Part shown: piece after piece, positions 59,523 to 64,000 of the stretch | Position numbering within the stretch: the stretch's first letter is position 1 | How the letters are laid out: each line of letters opens with the position of its first letter | Source: Kaistia algarum | GTDB lineage: Bacteria > Pseudomonadota > Alphaproteobacteria > Rhizobiales > Kaistiaceae | Length of the DNA stretch: 64,000 bases | Direction of reading: 5' to 3' | Assembly (NCBI RefSeq): GCF_026343945.1 | Contig: NZ_JAPKNJ010000002.1 | Location: forward strand, 124,001-188,000 | The notes under the pieces: model-generated | Databases searched by the model: none | Seen by the model: only the letters and a program-made list of their open reading frames with translations | Told to the model about the DNA's origin: nothing | Made by a program: the position numbers and the translations under genes

Positions 59523-61057
59523 GGCGCCAGCACTCCGGCTTCCACGCCGCGTCCAATCTGAAGCATGGCGGACGGCTCCAGCGGGATGAAACCGATGGCG
59601 AGCGCGATGACGGCCAATGTCAGCGCCACCAGCTCGCGGCAGCGCGAGACCGGTCCCTTGGCCTTAATCTGTATCCGCGGACGGGCGGCGGCGGGGACCA
59701 GCACGCGGAAGACATAGCCCGCCGCGAGCAGCCCACCGATCAGGATGATGAGCGCCCACCACCACTGACCTTCGCCGACTGCGGAGTTCAGCATCAGCCA
59801 TTTGGCCGAGAAACCGCCGCTCGGCGGCAGGCCCATCAGCGACATGCCGCCGAGGCCGAAAGCGAGGAAGGTGAGCGGGATGATGCGCGCGGCCCCGGCA
59901 AGGCCGCTGATGCGGTCATGGCCGAGCGCGTCATAGACGAGGCCGGCCGCCATGAACATCGCCGCCTTGGCAAAGGCATGCGAGGCGAGTTGCAGCACGC
60001 CGCCGGTCCAGGCGATCGAGGCCCAGGGCTCGCTGGCGCCGGTTCCCGTCGCGAGCGGGAAGACGAGGAAAAGATAGCCGATCTGCGCCACGGTCGAATA
60101 GGCGATGAGCAGCTTCAGCCGCGCCTGGCGAAGGGCGATGACGCTGCCGAAGAGGATCGCGAGCGCGCCGAGCCCGCCGAGGATCTGCGTGCCGAATTGG
60201 CTGACGCCGTCCGGCAGCACATCGAACCAGAGGCGCAGGATGATGAAGAACGAGCCCTTGACGACGAGGGCCGAGAGCACGGCGCTGGCCGCGGCCGGCG
60301 CGCCGGCATGGGCTGCGGGCAGCCAGATATGCAGCGGGAACAGCGCCGTCTTGGCCAGCAGGCCGACCGTCATCAGCGCCACGGCGATGAAGAGCAGCGG
60401 CGTCGGCTGCACGACTTGCTTCAGGAGCACGATGTCGAGCGTGCCATAGAGCGAATAGATCAGCGCGGTGCCGAGCAGATACATCACCGAGCCGAGCAGC
60501 GCGAAGAGCAGGTAGCGCAGCGCGGCCCGCATCGTCTCGGTGCGGCCGTCGAGGCAGACGAGCGGCACGGCGGTGAAGGTGACGAGTTCGATCGCGACGA
60601 AAAGGTTGAAGAGGTCGTCACCGAGGAAGATCAGGTTGAGCGCCGCCGAGATGCCGAGCAGCAGCGTCCAGAACATCATCGGCCCGCGCTTCTCGGGCCC
60701 GGCCGGGTCGAAGCCGAACTGGCCCTTGGCGAACAGGCCGGTGGCAGCGATGATGATGGCGGTCAGGACGATGAGCGCCACCGACAGCCCGTCGGCGCGC
60801 AGCGCGAGGCCGAGCGGTGGTTTCCAGCCGCCGACGAGGTAGATCACCGGCCGCGCCGTGCCGAGGAGTTCGGCGCCGATTGCGAAAGCCAGCGCGGCGC
60901 CGACGGCGAGCGTGGCGAGCGCGATGCGTTCCGTCTGGCGGGAGCCGAGCGACCAGATCAGCAAGATGCCAGCGATCGGCACCAGAATGGCTAAGACCAG
61001 CAGGAAGCCGCCGGCGGTGGTGTCGGCGGGGAAGGGCAGGGCGACCGGGACGCTCAT
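59519..61057 (-). CDS. mrpD: Mrp Na+/H+ antiporter subunit D
   Basis: A 512-residue NuoN/M-like proton-channel subunit with about 14 helices. GGWKPPLGLALRADGLSVAL is characteristic of MrpD. The transmembrane-5 glutamate is kept (Glu157 in LFNLFVAIELVTF), and lysines are in LLAKTALFPLHIWLP and ALVVKGSFFIILR. Together with the other Mrp subunits it would form a sodium/proton antiporter in the inner membrane. Its start overlaps the mrpC stop (61054-61057) and its stop overlaps the next start. Confidence 0.92.
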   Translation of the reverse strand: MSVPVALPFPADTTAGGFLLVLAILVPIAGILLIWSLGSRQTERIALATLAVGAALAFAIGAELLGTARPVIYLVGGWKPPLGLALRADGLSVALIVLTAIIIAATGLFAKGQFGFDPAGPEKRGPMMFWTLLLGISAALNLIFLGDDLFNLFVAIELVTFTAVPLVCLDGRTETMRAALRYLLFALLGSVMYLLGTALIYSLYGTLDIVLLKQVVQPTPLLFIAVALMTVGLLAKTALFPLHIWLPAAHAGAPAAASAVLSALVVKGSFFIILRLWFDVLPDGVSQFGTQILGGLGALAILFGSVIALRQARLKLLIAYSTVAQIGYLFLVFPLATGTGASEPWASIAWTGGVLQLASHAFAKAAMFMAAGLVYDALGHDRISGLAGAARIIPLTFLAFGLGGMSLMGLPPSGGFSAKWLMLNSAVGEGQWWWALIILIGGLLAAGYVFRVLVPAAARPRIQIKAKGPVSRCRELVALTLAVIALAIGFIPLEPSAMLQIGRGVEAGVLAP

Positions 61058-61383
61058 GGGCGGTCCTTCCCGTCAGCGTCGCTCGCCGCCGCTTCCTCCT
61101 GCGACAGGCGCTGGACGAGGGTCACGGCGAGCGCCGTCGCCGAGAAGGCGACGACGATTCCGGTGATGACCAGCGCCTGCGGGATCGGATCGCCGCCGAA
61201 GCCGGCGCCCGCGCCGCGCTTCGCCACCACGCCGAAGAACAGGAAGACGCCCGCACCGATCAGGTTGAAGGCGAGGATCTTGCGGATCGGCTTCGGGTCG
61301 ACGATCAGGCCGAAGAGGCCGATGCCGATGAGCAGGGCGCCGACCAGCCCGTAGAGCGTCGCGGTATCGAACGGGAAGGTCAT
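61054..61383 (-). CDS. mrpC: Mrp Na+/H+ antiporter subunit C (NuoK-like)
   Basis: A 109-residue NuoK-like protein with three helices. LYGLVGALLIGIGLFGLIVD and KILAFNLIGAGVFLFFGVVA fit MnhC/MrpC, as does the GGDPIPQALVITGIVVAFSA block with the conserved PQALVLTAIVI-type motif. Start 61383 overlaps the stop of the MrpB fusion gene as ATGA. The longer frame upstream is MrpB sequence in another phase. Confidence 0.92.
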   Translation of the reverse strand: MTFPFDTATLYGLVGALLIGIGLFGLIVDPKPIRKILAFNLIGAGVFLFFGVVAKRGAGAGFGGDPIPQALVITGIVVAFSATALAVTLVQRLSQEEAAASDADGKDRP

Positions 61384-62321
61384 GGCTCGCTCTCCCGCAT
61401 CGGGGGGCCAGCCAGCAGCATGCCGAGCGCGGCGGCGACCGAGATCAGCATGGCGGCCTCGATGACGATGATGACCGGCTTGGCGAAATCGGGCGGATAG
61501 GCGAGGAAATCGCCCGCAAGCCAGAAGCCGGCAATGCCGACCGCCATGAAGACGGCGGGGCCGACGAGGAGGGCGGCGCGCAGCCTTCGACTGGTGACCG
61601 GCGGCGCATCGGTGAGGCCGGCCATCATCAGCAGCACCCACATGGCGGCGAGGATGGTGGCCCCCTGGAATTTGCCGCCGGGCTCGTCGGCGCCGATCCA
61701 GAAGATGTAGATCCCGATGAGCACGCCCAGCGGCACCAGCCATTGCGCCAGGAAGGTCAGCGGCGCCGGCACGCTCGCAGCGGGCGCGGGGCCCGGCCTT
61801 CCACCCCAGAAGCGATCAGGCGTGAGCGACCAGACGCCGAGCAGCGCCAGCAATACGACTACGGTCTCCAGGAAGGTGTCGAAGGCGCGATAGGCCATCA
61901 GTACCGCCGTGATCGGATTGCCGACGCCGGTCAGATGCAGGTTCTCCGCCGCTGCATAGGCAAGCGTCGGGGCGGGATCGGGTGGCATCAGCACCAGCGC
62001 GGCAAGGCCGAGCGTTACGCCGCCGCAGAGGGCGCCGACGAGGATCTTGAAGCCGATCGACGGGGTCGCGCTCATCTCGTCGCGGTCGCGGGCGAGGCCC
62101 CGGGCGCGCAGCAGGATGACGCCGGTCGCGCCGCTGCCGATGGCGATCTCGGTGAGCCCGACATCGGGCGCTTCGATCCGCAGCCAGGCGAGCGCGAGCA
62201 GCAGGCCGAACACCATGAAGTCGATGATCGCGGCGAAGGCGTTCTTCACCGAGATCATCCAGACGGCGACGACGATCATGGCGACGGCGAGCAGCGTGTC
62301 GAACAGCAGGGCGAGGATCAC
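61380..62321 (-). CDS. Fusion of MrpA C-terminal (MbhD-MbhE) module with MrpB
   Basis: A 313-residue membrane protein in three parts. Residues 1-75 match the MbhD/DUF4040 module (FMVFGLLLALAWLRIEAPDV, GLTEIAIGSGATGVILLRA). Residues 90-168 match MbhE (GNPITAVLMAYRAFDTFLE). Residues 188-310 match MnhB/MrpB (WLVPLGVLIGIYIFWIGADE, GGKFQGATILAAMWVLLMM). In group 1 Mrp complexes the first two modules sit at the C-terminus of MrpA; here they lead MrpB. Start is GTG 62321, overlapping the mrpG stop as GTGA. Role: part of the antiporter membrane arm. Confidence 0.87.
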   Translation of the reverse strand: MILALLFDTLLAVAMIVVAVWMISVKNAFAAIIDFMVFGLLLALAWLRIEAPDVGLTEIAIGSGATGVILLRARGLARDRDEMSATPSIGFKILVGALCGGVTLGLAALVLMPPDPAPTLAYAAAENLHLTGVGNPITAVLMAYRAFDTFLETVVVLLALLGVWSLTPDRFWGGRPGPAPAASVPAPLTFLAQWLVPLGVLIGIYIFWIGADEPGGKFQGATILAAMWVLLMMAGLTDAPPVTSRRLRAALLVGPAVFMAVGIAGFWLAGDFLAYPPDFAKPVIIVIEAAMLISVAAALGMLLAGPPMRESEP

Positions 62322-62611
62322 TTGCCGCCCCCTTCCTTGCGCAGAACCATGGCGACCAGCTGCGCGCCGGTCGCGCCGGCGAACTGCACGAGCATCCAGA
62401 CCAGCACCAGCTTCAGCGCGTCGAAGAGGCTTCCCGTCTGCGGCAGCAGCCCGAGCACGACGAAGCCGAGGCCGAGATTGTCGGCCTTGGTGAGGGCGTG
62501 CAACCGCGTCAGCGCGTCGGGGAAGCGCAGCAATCCGGTGGTCCCTGCCGCGAAGAAGATGAGGCCGATCGCGACGCAGACAATGGTGAAGAGATCGAGG
62601 ATCAGGCTCAT
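62318..62611 (-). CDS. mrpG: Mrp Na+/H+ antiporter subunit G
   Basis: A 97-residue PhaG/MnhG-type subunit with three helices. FFAAGTTGLLRFPDALTRLH and ALTKADNLGLGFVVLGLL are the family hallmarks. Its start overlaps the mrpF stop and its stop overlaps the MrpB-fusion start, both by four bases, so production is likely coupled along the operon. Confidence 0.93.
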   Translation of the reverse strand: MSLILDLFTIVCVAIGLIFFAAGTTGLLRFPDALTRLHALTKADNLGLGFVVLGLLPQTGSLFDALKLVLVWMLVQFAGATGAQLVAMVLRKEGGGK

Positions 62612-62895
62612 GGTTCGCCGGCCCCGCTTCCCCCGCCCAGCGCATTCAGCGAGAAAGCGACCGAGGCGAAGGCCGCCAGCAGCGCCAGCGTCAGCGCGAT
62701 ATCGACGAAGGCCGAGCGCCCGCCGGCAAAGGCGAGCAGCAGGATGATCGCGACGCTGCCGCTGCCGAGCAGTTGCGCTGCCATCAGCCGGTCGGCGCGC
62801 GAGGGGCCGCGCAGGATTCGAACCATACCGATAACGACCAGCGCCAACACCCCGCAGGCGGCGAGCATCAGGAAGGCGGTCAGGAAATCAGCCAC
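62608..62895 (-). CDS. mrpF: Mrp Na+/H+ antiporter subunit F
   Basis: A 95-residue MnhF/MrpF-type subunit with three helices; IGMVRILRGPSRADRLMAAQ is the family signature, followed by a hydrophobic segment with FVDIALTLALLAAFASVAFS. GTG 62895 is chosen because GGGAGAT is six bases upstream and the family starts there; it overlaps the mrpE end by eight bases. Confidence 0.92.
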   Translation of the reverse strand: MADFLTAFLMLAACGVLALVVIGMVRILRGPSRADRLMAAQLLGSGSVAIILLLAFAGGRSAFVDIALTLALLAAFASVAFSLNALGGGSGAGEP

Positions 62896-63391
62896 GGTCG
62901 ATCTCCCTGCCAAGCGCGGCGGCGAGGCGGCCCTCATCGGCCGCCAATTGTGCCGCGACATCCGTGTCGGTATCGAGACAATGGACGAGCAGCGTCCCAT
63001 CAGGGCGCTCCTCCACCGGTAGCGTCCCCGGCGCCATGCTCGACAGATCGGCGAAGAGCGTTCTTTCCATGCCTGCCGGCAAGGAAGGGGAAAATTCGAT
63101 GAAACCCGTCTTCAATGGCAGCTTCGGATCGAAGGCCCGGCGCGCGACGTCGAAACCGGCGACGACGGATTGGCGCAGGAAGATGCCGACGTAGGTAAGT
63201 GTCGGGATGAGGCGGAGGGTGACCTGGCTGGTTGGACGGATGCGGACGCTGACAAAGGCCGCCACGGCGACGGCGATAAGGCCGACCGGCAAATCTTTGA
63301 GGCTGCCGCGCGTCAGGATGATCCAGATGAGCAGAAGGGCAAAGGCCCGCGCCCAGGGCACGCGCCAGGCAGTCATCGGGCCCGCGTTCAT
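62888..63391 (-). CDS. mrpE: Mrp Na+/H+ antiporter subunit E
   Basis: A 167-residue MnhE/MrpE subunit, first gene of the operon (order E-F-G-B-C-D-A-like). Two N-terminal helices (AFALLLIWIILTRG and LPVGLIAVAVAAFVSV) are followed by a cytoplasmic domain with VGIFLRQSVVAGFDVARRAF and the typical GTLPVEERPDGTLLVHCLD. ATG 63391 is used with GAGGCGAT upstream; ATG 63376 is possible. MrpE is thought to help assembly or membrane stability of the complex. The operon promoter should lie in 63392-63735. Confidence 0.92.
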   Translation of the reverse strand: MNAGPMTAWRVPWARAFALLLIWIILTRGSLKDLPVGLIAVAVAAFVSVRIRPTSQVTLRLIPTLTYVGIFLRQSVVAGFDVARRAFDPKLPLKTGFIEFSPSLPAGMERTLFADLSSMAPGTLPVEERPDGTLLVHCLDTDTDVAAQLAADEGRLAAALGREIDRG

Positions 63392-63735
63392 GCCGATCGC
63401 CTCACCGAGACCGACGAGCCTGGATTGCGCCGCGCGGCCCCCATCTCGTGCCGGTCGGTCGCCGCCCTCGGACCCATCATGCCATTGCCCGTCGTCATGA
63501 GTGGATACCAGTCCATGGCTGCGGCCCGCGCGAGAATATGTCCCGCTTGGGGCCGGTCATTGCTGTGTCGTCAGCGAATCGACCATCCGCCGATCCGCGC
63601 AAGCCAAGCATAGGCCTCGACTTCGCAAGATCGATGTCGGAACCGTCTTCTAGGGTTTATCGATATCGACGACGTTGACAAGCGCCGCCGCGGGCTCACA
63701 CTGGATTGAGACTTCGTGCACAGAGGTGAGACGCC
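63392..63735. other. Intergenic region upstream of the Mrp operon
   Basis: About 340 bases. It must hold the Mrp promoter on the minus strand. TTGACA at 63675-63680 on the plus strand could be a -35 element for the short frame at 63736, but no good -10 follows at standard spacing. Nothing else is recognised. Confidence 0.45.
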
Positions 63736-63894
63736 ATGCTCATCACATTTGAGGTCCAAGGCGATAGCATGCGGCCTGCAAAAGATGGCGCATTGCGGGA
63801 AACGACTGTTTGCATTGTTGAATCGCCCTCCGATATCGAATCCGGGCAGGTTTATCGGGGTCCGAATGCAAGACGAGAGTCGCCATTCCCATGA
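63736..63894 (+). CDS. Short frame with LexA/S24-peptidase-like motif
   Basis: A 52-codon frame starts at ATG 63736, five bases after the ribosome-like AGAGGTGAG (63722-63730), and ends with TGA at 63892-63894. The product MLITFEVQGDSMRPAKDG has the GDSMxP...DG pattern around the catalytic serine of S24 (LexA/UmuD/repressor) peptidases, and IESGQVYRG fits the next strand. The rest of that domain, with its lysine, is absent in this frame. A second frame in another phase (from GTG 63716 to 63967) overlaps it, so a frameshifted remnant is possible. The region near the window edge is less GC-rich than the Mrp genes. Confidence 0.35.
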   Translation: MLITFEVQGDSMRPAKDGALRETTVCIVESPSDIESGQVYRGPNARRESPFP

Positions 63895-64000
63895 CGTACC
63901 CGTCGTGACAATAGACAGCGAGGCACGTGTCGGGATGCACCGTTTCAGGATCGGACGATGGAATTGAACCAGAGCGCGAAGAAGTCCCCGACGCGAGCGT

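Noticed and set aside
63716..63967. 83-codon frame from GTG 63716 as the real gene
   Set aside because: It has no ribosome site before its GTG and no recognisable motif, whereas the overlapping frame at 63736 has both; kept only as a possible frameshifted remainder.
1..64000. CRISPR array, insertion sequence, prophage or integrase
   Set aside because: No regularly spaced repeats, transposase or integrase motifs were found on either strand; the tRNA-Val gene is intact with no adjacent integrase or duplicated end.

Overview
The window is a gene-dense, high-GC stretch of chromosome with no insertion sequence, prophage or CRISPR array. The gene families and dispersed intergenic repeats point to an alphaproteobacterium of the Hyphomicrobiales (Rhizobiales): glpX followed by recJ, a FixL-type heme-PAS sensor kinase beside a FixK-like regulator, cobS/cobT, a thuA/Gfo-Idh pair, a DUF1289 protein, and small repeats with CCCTCCCC, GCGTTTTC or ATCCCGG cores. 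The genus cannot be fixed from the sequence alone. Start codons were chosen mainly by Shine-Dalgarno spacing; several differ from the longest possible frame.

Layout. 1-8 kb: end of glpX, recJ, a thiamine-diphosphate enzyme with a HAD phosphatase, a nucleoside hydrolase, a succinate-semialdehyde dehydrogenase and a VOC protein. 8-19.3 kb: a low-oxygen module with a 29-residue membrane peptide, a glycosyltransferase, hemN behind a perfect FNR/FixK box, an orphan OmpR-type regulator, a FixK-like regulator, a FixL-like hybrid kinase, ackA-pta, a CBS-BON protein and a zinc alcohol dehydrogenase. 19.3-25.3 kb: a LacI-controlled sugar ABC importer with a cytoplasmic GH32 fructosidase. 25.6-31.5 kb: dusA, a bile-acid/sodium-symporter-family carrier, DUF1289-cobS, cobT and a PdhS/PleC-like kinase. 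31.6-37.7 kb: an Lrp regulator, a polar amino-acid ABC importer without its ATPase, mobA-benE and a divergent GntR regulator. 37.7-46.5 kb: an ABC exporter, Gfo/Idh-thuA, tRNA-Val(CAC), mazG, a secreted hydrolase, an epimerase and a flavin monooxygenase. 46.8-63.4 kb: arginine deiminase with its antiporter, an NhaC antiporter, GltS, GntP with a patatin, an AraC regulator and a seven-gene Mrp-type cation/proton antiporter operon.

How the parts fit. The 8-19 kb block reads as an oxygen-sensing and fermentative unit: heme-PAS kinase and FixK-like factor on the regulatory side, oxygen-independent heme synthesis, acetyl-phosphate/ATP formation and alcohol/aldehyde redox on the output side, linked by TTGAT-N4-ATCAA-type sites. 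The 46.8-63.4 kb block is rich in sodium and proton coupled systems (NhaC, GltS, Mrp) next to an ammonia-releasing arginine deiminase, suggesting a role in pH or sodium homeostasis (inference). The most unusual protein architecture is in the Mrp operon, where the C-terminal module normally attached to MrpA is fused to MrpB and one antiporter-like subunit lacks the conserved transmembrane glutamate. Several clean palindromes (36399, 42153, 56711, and the pair 24209/25307) look like operators of nearby or distant regulators.
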